The translations under genes and the position numbers were made by a program. The notes under the pieces are model-generated. The model was not told the DNA's origin and ran no database searches. It saw only the letters and a list, made by a program, of their open reading frames with translations. A stretch of 6,039 bases of DNA. It comes from Clostridia bacterium (lineage in GTDB: Bacteria; CBDUZB01; JAGLHV01). Of the stretch, positions 1 to 6,037 are shown piece by piece (position 1 is the first letter of the stretch; every line of letters begins with the position of its first letter). Location of the stretch: assembly GCA_030595925.1 (NCBI GenBank), contig JAUVLC010000133.1, forward strand, positions 1 through 6,039, given 5' to 3'.

Positions 1-2
1 TC

Positions 3-203
3 GGTTCCTATGTAAGAAAAGAAAATAAAAAATCAAGTGATATTGATTTTCTTGTAGAATTTAAGATAGCTACTTTTGATAATTATATGGGACTTTGTTT
101 GGATTTAAAGCATAAATTGCATAAAAAGGTAGATTTGGTGAATATAAAAGCTTTAAAGAAACGAATTAAACCATATATCTTAAAGGAGGTAGAATGGGTG
201 TGA
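3..203 (+). CDS. mntA: MntA-type minimal nucleotidyltransferase antitoxin, 3' part only
   Basis: The gene enters from the left edge; 66 codons in frame 3 are visible, ending at TGA 201-203. The visible part opens with GSYVRKENKKSSDID, an exact GSX10DXD nucleotidyltransferase motif (G1, S2, D13, D15 of the visible part). A third acidic residue lies at D44 in VDLVN, as expected for the metal-binding triad. Proteins of this family usually have about 95-140 residues, so a few tens of N-terminal residues are missing. In the type VII MntA-HepT systems that have been studied, MntA transfers AMP units from ATP to a tyrosine of the HEPN toxin and silences it. The next gene encodes such a toxin, and the two reading frames overlap by 10 bp, which implies translational coupling. 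The catalytic residues in view are intact, so the antitoxin is probably active. The family is secure; the antitoxin role comes from the pairing. Confidence 0.87.
   Translation, partial: GSYVRKENKKSSDIDFLVEFKIATFDNYMGLCLDLKHKLHKKVDLVNIKALKKRIKPYILKEVEWV
182..190 (+). promoter_or_regulatory. Strong Shine-Dalgarno for hepT, inside mntA
   Basis: AAAGGAGGT is a near-full match to the 16S rRNA anti-Shine-Dalgarno tail and lies within the last codons of mntA. It is followed 3 nt later by ATG 194-196 and 9 nt later by an in-frame GTG at 200-202. That GTG overlaps the mntA stop as GTGA. The ATG is the conventional choice, but the spacing to the GTG is nearer the usual optimum, so the true start could be either. 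The two alternatives differ by two residues. Confidence 0.7.
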
Positions 204-541
204 GAGATTATAAATTGTATATAGAGGATATACTTGAATGTATTGGAAAAATTAAGAAATACACAAGAAATCTTTCTTTTAAACAGTTTTCAAAAAATGA
301 GAAAAGTATCGATGCCGTAATTAGAAACTTTGAAGTCATTGGTGAAGCAGCAAGACAATTACCGCAAAAGATAAAAGTAAAATATCCGGAGGTTGAATGG
401 AAATCCCTGATTAATTTTAGAAATGTTATTATCCATGAATATTTTGGGATAGATGATGAAATAATGTGGGATGTAATAAAGACAAAACTAACACCGTTAG
501 AGAAAAAGATAAAGAATGTTTTAAAAACTTATAAGGATTAG
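194..541 (+). CDS. hepT: HepT-type HEPN-domain toxin (RNase)
   Basis: This 115-residue, mostly helical protein has the size and layout of the HepT/DUF86 family. The HEPN active-site motif RX4HXY is present as RNVIIHEY (R76, H81, Y83). It is preceded by the family's typical helix around IDAVIRNFEVIGEAARQLP (residues 39-57) and a W-containing turn before the motif (W69). HEPN toxins of this type are metal-independent RNases; in the studied examples Y of RX4HXY is the residue AMPylated by MntA. Both halves of that chemistry are therefore intact here: the R/H pair for RNA cleavage and the tyrosine for modification. The start overlaps mntA by 10 bp and has a very strong ribosome site, so the two are coupled. 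The SIR2 gene begins 24 bp after the TAG stop with no visible terminator between, suggesting one transcript. Family assignment is confident; activity is inferred. Confidence 0.92.
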   Translation: MGVRDYKLYIEDILECIGKIKKYTRNLSFKQFSKNEKSIDAVIRNFEVIGEAARQLPQKIKVKYPEVEWKSLINFRNVIIHEYFGIDDEIMWDVIKTKLTPLEKKIKNVLKTYKD

Positions 542-565
542 GAAAAAAATAGGGGCAAATAAGTT

Positions 566-3500
566 ATGGTAATGAAACACAATTCTGTTGATATAGATCC
601 TATACCCCAGATTCCTTATGAAATAAAACAAGCCGTTTCCAATGAGAAATTAGTGGTTTTTATTGGCGCAGGAGCATCAACAATAATTGGTTGTAGTAGC
701 TGGGATGAATTAGCAAATCAATTAGTTGGTACAGTTTATAAAAATGAGAAAATTAATTATCAAGAAAAAGAAAAGATTATTAAAGAATATGGGACAAGAA
801 AAACAATAACTGTTTGTAAAAAATGGTTGCCTCAAGAAGTATATAGAGAAAAATTAACCGAATTATTAAAAGATCAAGATAAAAAAATAATGAGCTATCC
901 CATATATGAAAAACTTTATAAATTGAGAGGGATTTTTTTGACAACGAACATTGATTCTTATTTTGATAATTTATTTAACAAAGAGAAAATATTTAGCAAT
1001 GAAAACTGGTTTAAGCCAGAAAATATAAGTCCCCTTTCTTTATTTCATCTACATGGGTCAATAAATAATTTCGATACTATTATATTTACCACCCAAAAAT
1101 ATATAGAACATTATAACAAGAAAGAAATAAAGCGATTTCTCGAGTACATATTCAATACAGAATTTACAGTATTATTTATGGGTTATAGTTTGTCCGAATT
1201 AGAAATCTTAGATTATGTTTTACTCAAGGGAAGAGTTGGAAACGAAATTAGTGAAAAGGAAAAAGCAATAAAACATTTTATTCTTTTACCTTTCTATAAA
1301 ACGGAAAAAAATATGTTTGAATTTGAACAACAATATTTTACAAATTTAAATGTAACAGCTATTCCATATGCAATAGACGAAAGGGGTTATGAACAGTTAT
1401 ACTATGTTATTGAGAGGTGGGAGAAAGAAATTAACTTAACTTCTTCTTTTTTATATAAAAATTATCAACTTATAGAACAGAATAGTAATGATTATATCAA
1501 AAAGAATGCTACAGAAATATTCCAATTAATTAGAAACGATGAGCACTTTGGGAATCATTTCTTTAAAAAACTAAGTACAGTAAAATGGTTTGACCCATTA
1601 AAAGAAAAAGATTATTTTTCTCCGGAAAAAGCGCCAGGTTTTGTAGAAGCAGAAGAAAAAGGAACTTATAAAATTCCTGTCTGGAATGTTTTACAATATT
1701 TAGAAAGAGTTTCAGAGCAAGTAAATGTTGTTGAAAATGAAGGATTTATTGATGAGTTATTAGGTATTATAAAGAATGTTACGAACTATCATATTGAGCA
1801 TAATAAAAAATTAGATAATTATCGCACTTGGTGGTTTTTTGTGAAGATTTTATTAAATATACCCAATGATAAAATTTCAGATGATATTATTAAATTACTT
1901 CCGACATGGCTTGATTCAAAGTTTGATACAACATTACAGGGTTCAGATATTGCCAGAAAACTTTTGCCTAAATTTCTAAACAGCAATAACTCTGATGATT
2001 GGAAAAAAGCCGAAAAAATTATTGAATATATCACTAATATTAAATGGGTACCCTTACCAAAAGAAAGAACTGAATTAGTCGGAGAAAAAGAAAAACCTAA
2101 AACTATTCTTAATACACACTGGCTTTTAGATACATTCAAAAAAAAGGCAGTTGCAGTTAAAGTTGGTGAAAATTGTAGTGAAAAAATTATCTTTATTTTA
2201 GCAAATAGGATAAAAGAGATTTTTAGAAAGGAGTTTAAAGAGCATGGTATAGATGTTAAATATAAAAAGAATATTTGTCGTATAAATATAAGACATTTAA
2301 AGGAGTACGAATATAAAGGTTCTTTTGGTGTAATTAAGAAAGAAGAGTTAGAAAAAGAAAAAACAGAAGATAATCTTTTTAAAGGGATTAAGGCAAAACC
2401 AGAAAAGGAATTTTTTTTCGAATTAAAAAATTGTAAAAATAGAAGAACATTTGTAGAAAAAATAAAACGAGAAGTTTTATCTAATAAATTATTTAAGGAT
2501 TTAAATAAGGTTGTCGGGAAAGAACTAAGTGTCCTTTATGACAATATTTTTATTGATTTTTCATATATGTGGTTTGAATCATTAGGAGGAGTCTATAATG
2601 CTAAAGGAATTCTAACCGTGATGTTGAAAGATATTATTTTGGCAAAAGCAAGAAAAGAGAAGAGGACTACAAGAAAAATATTTAAGAAATTTTTGGGAGA
2701 GGAATATCAATATCCTTTATTTACTCGCTTAGTTTTATTTGTTATAGGAAAGGAATGGAATGGTTACAAAGATGTATTTTGGAAGATGCTTAAAAAAGAA
2801 AAAGATAGACTTTTTAATGGTTCCCATTTTAAAGACGAAATATTTAAATTATTAAAAAACAATGTTAAAGTTTTTTCACAAGAAGAAAAAGAAATAGTCA
2901 AAGAAATTATTGAGAAAGGGCCACAGAAAAACCTGCCAAAAGATAATAGAAATAAATCCATAGCTTATTGGAAACAGGGATGGTATTTAGCTTTAAAATC
3001 TGATCCTTGTTTCGCTAAACTATATAAAAAAATGAAAGAGATGACCGGAACAGAAGTAAAGGAAAAAACACACCAAATACAAACAAGATGGGGTCCGGGG
3101 AAATCACCTTTAACTAAAGAACAGATTGTAAAAATGCCAAATGAAGAATTAGCAAAGTTTATGATTGGCTTTAAAGGGGGAGACCTTTTTAATCCTCCCA
3201 CAGTAGAGGGATTAGCTACTACCTTTAAGTCTACAGTGCAGGAAGAACCGGGTAAATTTATCGAAAATCTCTCTCCATTTTTAAATGTTGGTTATTATTA
3301 TGTTTATTACCTCCTTTGGGGTATAAAAGATGCATGGATTGATAAAAAAAATATAGATTGGGACAAACTTCTTAAATTTACTAAGGAATATATAGATAAG
3401 CCCGGTTTTTGGGAAGGTAAGTTTAAAATAAAAGGTGAGGATGCTCGTGATGCTGAATATTCCTGGATAACAGGGATGGTTGGAGAACTTATCCAGGAAG

Positions 3501-4648
3501 GAACACGAAGTGACGCTTGGGCCTTTTCAGAAAAATACTTTACAGTTACTAAAGAGATTCTTTTTACTCTTTTAGATAAAGAAAAAAATCAAAAAGAACA
3601 AGAAAGAGGTGCCGTAATTCAGGCATTAAATTCTCCTTTTGGGAAAAATATTACAGCCTTGATTTATTTAACTTTAAGGATTGTGCGTGTAGAAACTAAA
3701 AAAGGAAATAAAAAAGAACCAAAATGGTTGCCTGATATAAAAAAGAAATATGAAAAAGTGTTAAAGGATGAGATTGTTGAAGCATATACTTTGGTTGGTC
3801 AATACAGTGCTAATTTGCATTATCTGGATAAAAAATGGGTTGAAAATAAAATAGAAAATTTCTTAACTCTATATAGAAAAAAAGTATCTTTATGGGAAGC
3901 ATTTCTGGAAGGGTATTTATTTAATGGAGAATTAAATAAATATGTGTATTTTTTAATGAAAGAACATTATGAGTTAGCAATAGACCATTTTTTTAAAGAT
4001 GAAAACATGAAAGAACGATTAGTTCAACATATCAGTATTGGGTATTTAGGGGGTCATGAAAATTTTAAAGAAAATAGCCTTTTTGGTAAATTGTTAAAAA
4101 AATGTCCGGAACATATAAAAGAAATTATCAGTTTTTTTTGGTCGCAGAGAGAATATGTCAATGGATCTGAAGATAAAGAGGGGAAAGAAGTAAGAAATAA
4201 AATTCTTAAGTTTTGGCGGTGGGTTTATGAAAAATACAAAAAAACAAATACAAAAGATTTGAATAAAGAAGACCGGGAAATATTATCGGAATTAGTGGGA
4301 TTAACAGTATTTCTTCTCCAAATAAATGCCGAAAGTAATGAGTGGTTACTTCTATCGGCACCTTTCATTGATTTTCATGCATCATTGTTTATTTTTGAGG
4401 ACCTGGACAGATTAAAAGATAAGGGGGAGAGTGTTAAATATATAGGTAAAATACTATTAGCGATATTAGAAAAGTATACTCCAGATTATAGAGAAGAAGA
4501 TATTTATTCAATTGTAAAATTTCTTTATCAATCAAAGGACAAAAAAAGAAAAGAAGAAGCGAATGAAATATGTACCATTTGTGACAGTCGAGGGATTGAT
4601 TTTTTAAAAAAATTGTGGGAAGAAAATAATCCGGACCAAATAGAATAA
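566..4648 (+). CDS. Large SIR2-domain protein with helical C-terminal region, probable antiviral NADase
   Basis: This protein has 1360 residues. Residues about 25-290 form a SIR2-like (SIR2_2 type) NAD+-binding domain. Visible motifs are VFIGAGAS (31-38), TTNID (126-130, with N128 the expected catalytic Asn), HLHGS (161-165, H163 the expected catalytic His) and GYSLSE (206-211). No zinc-binding cysteine quartet of deacetylase sirtuins is seen, which fits the NAD+-degrading defence sirtuins (ThsA, DSR, SIR2-APAZ kinds). Residues about 300-1360 are Lys/Glu-rich and largely helical. Stretches such as RLFNGSHFKDEIFKLL (748-763), WGPGKSPLT (842-850), ALNSPFG (1020-1026) and LDKKWVENKI (1087-1096) resemble, from memory, a C-terminal region shared by very large defence-like proteins, possibly Pfam DUF4020. 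No Walker A/B or NACHT signature is visible. ATG 566 is chosen because AGGGG at 551-555 lies 10 nt upstream; an in-frame ATG at 572 is less well spaced. It lies 24 bp after hepT, so it is probably co-transcribed. The SIR2 domain is certain; antiphage function is inferred. Confidence 0.88.
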   Translation: MVMKHNSVDIDPIPQIPYEIKQAVSNEKLVVFIGAGASTIIGCSSWDELANQLVGTVYKNEKINYQEKEKIIKEYGTRKTITVCKKWLPQEVYREKLTELLKDQDKKIMSYPIYEKLYKLRGIFLTTNIDSYFDNLFNKEKIFSNENWFKPENISPLSLFHLHGSINNFDTIIFTTQKYIEHYNKKEIKRFLEYIFNTEFTVLFMGYSLSELEILDYVLLKGRVGNEISEKEKAIKHFILLPFYKTEKNMFEFEQQYFTNLNVTAIPYAIDERGYEQLYYVIERWEKEINLTSSFLYKNYQLIEQNSNDYIKKNATEIFQLIRNDEHFGNHFFKKLSTVKWFDPLKEKDYFSPEKAPGFVEAEEKGTYKIPVWNVLQYLERVSEQVNVVENEGFIDELLGIIKNVTNYHIEHNKKLDNYRTWWFFVKILLNIPNDKISDDIIKLLPTWLDSKFDTTLQGSDIARKLLPKFLNSNNSDDWKKAEKIIEYITNIKWVPLPKERTELVGEKEKPKTILNTHWLLDTFKKKAVAVKVGENCSEKIIFILANRIKEIFRKEFKEHGIDVKYKKNICRINIRHLKEYEYKGSFGVIKKEELEKEKTEDNLFKGIKAKPEKEFFFELKNCKNRRTFVEKIKREVLSNKLFKDLNKVVGKELSVLYDNIFIDFSYMWFESLGGVYNAKGILTVMLKDIILAKARKEKRTTRKIFKKFLGEEYQYPLFTRLVLFVIGKEWNGYKDVFWKMLKKEKDRLFNGSHFKDEIFKLLKNNVKVFSQEEKEIVKEIIEKGPQKNLPKDNRNKSIAYWKQGWYLALKSDPCFAKLYKKMKEMTGTEVKEKTHQIQTRWGPGKSPLTKEQIVKMPNEELAKFMIGFKGGDLFNPPTVEGLATTFKSTVQEEPGKFIENLSPFLNVGYYYVYYLLWGIKDAWIDKKNIDWDKLLKFTKEYIDKPGFWEGKFKIKGEDARDAEYSWITGMVGELIQEGTRSDAWAFSEKYFTVTKEILFTLLDKEKNQKEQERGAVIQALNSPFGKNITALIYLTLRIVRVETKKGNKKEPKWLPDIKKKYEKVLKDEIVEAYTLVGQYSANLHYLDKKWVENKIENFLTLYRKKVSLWEAFLEGYLFNGELNKYVYFLMKEHYELAIDHFFKDENMKERLVQHISIGYLGGHENFKENSLFGKLLKKCPEHIKEIISFFWSQREYVNGSEDKEGKEVRNKILKFWRWVYEKYKKTNTKDLNKEDREILSELVGLTVFLLQINAESNEWLLLSAPFIDFHASLFIFEDLDRLKDKGESVKYIGKILLAILEKYTPDYREEDIYSIVKFLYQSKDKKRKEEANEICTICDSRGIDFLKKLWEENNPDQIE

Positions 4649-4765
4649 TTCAAAGAAATATTCGTCCCTAAAAGCTATGGATATTTTCTAAAGCCGAAAA
4701 AATAAGAAAAAACCTTTTTTTATCCTCATATTTTTAGCAAAATAATCTTTATAATAAATAAAAGT

Positions 4766-4773
4766 AAAAAAGT
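4766..4773 (+). repeat. Left copy of 8-bp direct repeat (putative target duplication)
   Basis: AAAAAAGT directly abuts the left terminal inverted repeat. The identical octamer abuts the right terminus at 5154-5161, also in direct orientation. The position is exactly that of a target-site duplication. The low complexity of the octamer in an A-rich region leaves some room for coincidence. Confidence 0.55.
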
Positions 4774-4805
4774 TTGTCATTGCGAGCGGTAGCGAAGCAA
4801 TCTCC
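4774..4805 (+). repeat. Left palindromic end repeat of the GIY-YIG element
   Basis: The unit runs from TTGTCATTGCGA to GCAATCTCC. Its outer arms ATTGC (4779-4783) and GCAAT (4797-4801) pair. An inner CG/CG pair (4787-4788 with 4793-4794) closes a GTAG loop. The 9 bases between the two conserved halves (4786-4794) differ from the right-hand copy, which has 25 bases there. Confidence 0.75.
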
Positions 4806-4820
4806 AAAGATAATAATTTT

Positions 4821-4847
4821 ATGAATAAACAATAGTATATTTATATA
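4821..4847 (+). other. Remnant 5' end of the GIY-YIG gene, cut by an in-frame TAG
   Basis: In the frame of the nuclease, ATG 4821 reads M-N-K-Q, then TAG (4833-4835), then Y-I-Y-I running directly into MTNKDNAVLYTG. The family's usual N-terminus, as I remember it, is close to MNKQYYVYIMTNK. The sequence therefore looks like the original start with one Tyr-type codon changed to TAG. The lost Y-I-Y stretch (4836-4844) is the GIY half of the GIY-YIG motif, including its conserved tyrosine. No Shine-Dalgarno is visible before 4821 or 4848. Confidence 0.7.
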
Positions 4848-5108
4848 ATGACCAACAAAGACAATGCAGTTCTTTACACAGGGGTTACCAATAATTTAAT
4901 AAAAAGAACATATGAGCATAAGGCAAAGGTGATTGATGGCTTTACCAGGAGATACAATATTATTAAATTAGTATACTATGAAATTTTTGAAGATATAGAA
5001 AATGCAATTATAAGAGAAAAACAGATTAAAGGTGGTTCAAGACAGAAGAAAATCGACTTAATCAATAATATGAATAAAAGCTGGAATGATTTATATGAAG
5101 AATTGTGA
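4848..5108 (+). CDS. GIY-YIG nuclease, N-terminally disrupted (probable pseudogene)
   Basis: The open part encodes 86 residues of a UvrC-like minimal GIY-YIG endonuclease. Visible family features are YTG (10-12, the YIG half), NNLIKRTYEHK (15-25, with the conserved arginine R20 and H24), GFTRRYNIIKLVYYE (31-45), IIREKQIKGGSRQKK (54-68, with the metal-binding glutamate E57) and the C-terminal MNKSWNDLYEEL. The first strand with the GIY half is missing from this frame because of the TAG at 4833-4835. A protein begun at ATG 4848 would lack the first catalytic tyrosine and is unlikely to cut DNA. No ribosome site precedes ATG 4848. The TGA stop overlaps the right palindromic repeat by 2 bp (GA of GAGATTGC), so gene and repeat are physically joined. 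Family assignment is firm. Whether anything is translated is doubtful; readthrough or a sequencing error at one base would restore the gene. Confidence 0.75.
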   Translation: MTNKDNAVLYTGVTNNLIKRTYEHKAKVIDGFTRRYNIIKLVYYEIFEDIENAIIREKQIKGGSRQKKIDLINNMNKSWNDLYEEL

Positions 5109-5153
5109 GATTGCTTTACCCTCTACTAAGTAATGACGGATTCGCAATGACAA
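5107..5153 (-). repeat. Right palindromic end repeat of the GIY-YIG element
   Basis: Read on the minus strand, this copy starts TTGTCATTGCGA and ends AAGCAATCTC, matching both conserved halves of the left repeat. It has a longer middle (25 bases, 5117-5141). The middle contains TAATGACGGATTCGCAATGA, in which AATGACG and AATGACA recur, hinting at a nested or partly duplicated end. Confidence 0.75.
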
Positions 5154-5161
5154 AAAAAAGT
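5154..5161 (+). repeat. Right copy of 8-bp direct repeat (putative target duplication)
   Basis: AAAAAAGT begins at the base after the right inverted repeat ends and equals the octamer before the left inverted repeat. Confidence 0.55.
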
Positions 5162-5192
5162 ATTTACTGATACTTTACTTGCGAATCAATCC

Positions 5193-5221
5193 TTGACAGC
5201 GTGGGTATTTCTGTTTATAAT
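5193..5221 (+). promoter_or_regulatory. Consensus sigma-70 promoter for the RDD gene
   Basis: TTGACA at 5193-5198 and TATAAT at 5216-5221 are both perfect hexamers separated by the ideal 17 bp. Transcription should begin near 5228, giving a leader of about 90 nt before the ATG at 5319. The promoter sits about 40 bp outside the GIY-YIG element, so the downstream gene is a separate unit from the SIR2 operon. Confidence 0.88.
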
Positions 5222-5277
5222 AACGATAAGAAAAATGGTTTTTTGCTGATAGAATGATAAGTAAAAAAGAGAATTAT

Positions 5278-5294
5278 GTTTTATTAAATAAAAC
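5278..5294 (+). promoter_or_regulatory. 17-bp perfect palindrome in the leader (operator-like or weak hairpin)
   Basis: GTTTTATT, one central A, then AATAAAAC form an exact 8-bp inverted repeat ending 11 nt before the Shine-Dalgarno at 5306-5312. As DNA it has operator-like symmetry; as RNA it would be a weak AT stem. In AT-rich DNA such a palindrome can arise by chance, and no regulator is encoded nearby. Confidence 0.35.
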
Positions 5295-5318
5295 CTAATA
5301 AAAACAGGAGGGAAGAGA

Positions 5319-5849
5319 ATGAGATGTCCGGTATGTGGTCTTGAAAGTGAAGAAAAAGATTTAAAGTGTAGTGTATGTGGTGCGGTTTTAAAAAAAGGTG
5401 AAGAACCTGTAGAAAAATCCGTTGAAAAAGAAGTTCAGGGTCAAAAGTCAGCAACCAAAGTTTCTTTAAGTGCTTTCCCTACCGTGAAATTCGGGAGAAG
5501 ATTAGTTGCTTATCTTATTGATTTTGCGGTAATAACGTTGTTTTTTACTTTTTTAGTTGCAGCCGGGATGAAAGAAATTCCTGATTTCCTTGCGCAGACG
5601 GGAATGGCTTTTTATTTTATTATACTCTGGGTATTCTGGGACGGACGGACTGTAGGAAAAAAAATAATGAAAATAAAAATCATAACAATTGAAGGGAAAT
5701 CCATCACCCCAGGGAAGGCAATTTTGAGATATTTAGGATATATAATTTCTTCTTTAGGGGCGTTTCTTGGGTTTTTGTGGATTATCTGGGATAAAAACCA
5801 TCAGGGATGGCATGATAAAATAGCAAAAACATTGGTTGTTAAAGAATAG
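5319..5849 (+). CDS. Zinc-ribbon plus RDD-domain membrane protein
   Basis: This 176-residue protein opens with a zinc ribbon: CPVC (C3, C6) and CSVC (C17, C20). A charged, probably disordered linker follows (about 24-50), then an RDD domain (about 57-175). RDD landmarks are FGRRLVAYLIDFAVI, with R61 and D68, and DGRTVGKKIMKIKI, whose GRTxGK pattern spans 109-114. The C-terminal WDKNHQGWHDKIAKTLVV (157-174) carries D158 and the usual HD near the end. Three hydrophobic segments (about 63-82, 95-107 and 139-157) fit an inner-membrane protein with the zinc ribbon in the cytoplasm. RDD proteins are widespread and mostly of unknown function; some have been linked to ion transport, but nothing here specifies a substrate. 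The start is well supported: AGGAGGG at 5306-5312 lies 6 nt before the ATG, and a consensus promoter lies upstream. It appears monocistronic and unrelated to the defence genes. Confidence 0.9.
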   Translation: MRCPVCGLESEEKDLKCSVCGAVLKKGEEPVEKSVEKEVQGQKSATKVSLSAFPTVKFGRRLVAYLIDFAVITLFFTFLVAAGMKEIPDFLAQTGMAFYFIILWVFWDGRTVGKKIMKIKIITIEGKSITPGKAILRYLGYIISSLGAFLGFLWIIWDKNHQGWHDKIAKTLVVKE

Positions 5850-5983
5850 TGGTGTCCGGGTATAATAAATCAACAAAATTAACCATGGATTCAATGAAAG
5901 GTAGTGTCAAAAAAGGTATGAAAGAAAAACAGAAAGAAGTTTGTAGATAAAGGGAAAATCTTCTGTAAATAGGGGGAGGTAGC

Positions 5984-6001
5984 CGCAGGCTTTAGCCTGC
6001 G
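5984..6001 (+). repeat. 18-bp GC-rich palindrome, first copy
   Basis: CGCAGGCTTTAGCCTGCG has 8-bp complementary arms (CGCAGGCT and AGCCTGCG) around TT. It is sharply more GC-rich than its surroundings. It lies about 135 bp after the RDD stop and is preceded by GGTAGC. It resembles dispersed palindromic repeats known from many genomes. Confidence 0.8.
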
Positions 6002-6019
6002 TTATCGTTGGAGATTTTT

Positions 6020-6037
6020 CGCAGGCTAAAGCCTGCG
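6020..6037 (-). repeat. 18-bp GC-rich palindrome, second copy inverted
   Basis: CGCAGGCTAAAGCCTGCG is the exact reverse complement of the first copy across 18 bp, separated from it by 18 bp. The pair can form either two small hairpins or one 18-bp stem with an 18-nt loop. There is no T run after it within the window, so I do not call it a terminator. The 5850-5983 stretch before the pair holds no gene that I can support. Confidence 0.8.

Larger units (their letters stand above)
4774..5153 (+). mobile_element. 380-bp GIY-YIG nuclease element bounded by inverted repeats
   Basis: The outer 12 bp are exact inverted repeats: TTGTCATTGCGA at 4774-4785 and TCGCAATGACAA at 5142-5153. A second, inner inverted match pairs AAGCAATCTC (4795-4804) with GAGATTGCTT (5107-5116). 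Each end is thus itself a small imperfect palindrome. Between the ends lies only a GIY-YIG nuclease frame, and AAAAAAGT flanks the element on both sides. No transposase or tyrosine recombinase is present. From memory, short GTCATTGCGAG...GCAATCTC repeats are common in intergenic DNA of many bacterial genomes and are often seen next to small GIY-YIG genes. I read this as a palindromic repeat family that can carry or be moved with the nuclease. The ends and duplication are seen directly; mobility is inferred. Confidence 0.65.

Noticed and set aside
3092-3106. GPGKS in the SIR2 protein (residues 843-847) as a Walker A motif
   Set aside because: The GxxxxGK[ST] spacing is absent, no hydrophobic strand precedes it, and there is no Walker B downstream. 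It fits a W-GP-x-SPL motif of the helical region instead.
1819-3201. Three minus-strand open frames (1819-2139, 2764-2961, 2965-3201)
   Set aside because: They lie wholly inside the SIR2 gene on the opposite strand, have no family resemblance and no ribosome sites, and follow from its A-rich codons.
4700-4735. A-run and T-run pair after the SIR2 gene as a rho-independent terminator
   Set aside because: The possible stem is almost entirely A-T with a G-T pair and would be too weak; no GC-rich hairpin is present.
4833-4835. TAG recoded as an amino acid in this organism
   Set aside because: hepT and the RDD gene both end in TAG at positions fitting their family lengths, so TAG acts as a normal stop here.
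5850-5868. TATAAT-like box after the RDD gene as a promoter
   Set aside because: No acceptable -35 hexamer lies at 16-18 bp, and no gene follows within the window.
5885-5950. Small 21-codon frame starting ATG GAT TCA
   Set aside because: It has no Shine-Dalgarno, is very short, is Lys-rich as expected from A-rich DNA, and matches no family I recognise.
5984-6037. CRISPR array at the right edge
   Set aside because: There are only two units, they are in inverted orientation, the spacer is 18 bp and no cas gene is present. They are palindromic repeats, not direct repeats.
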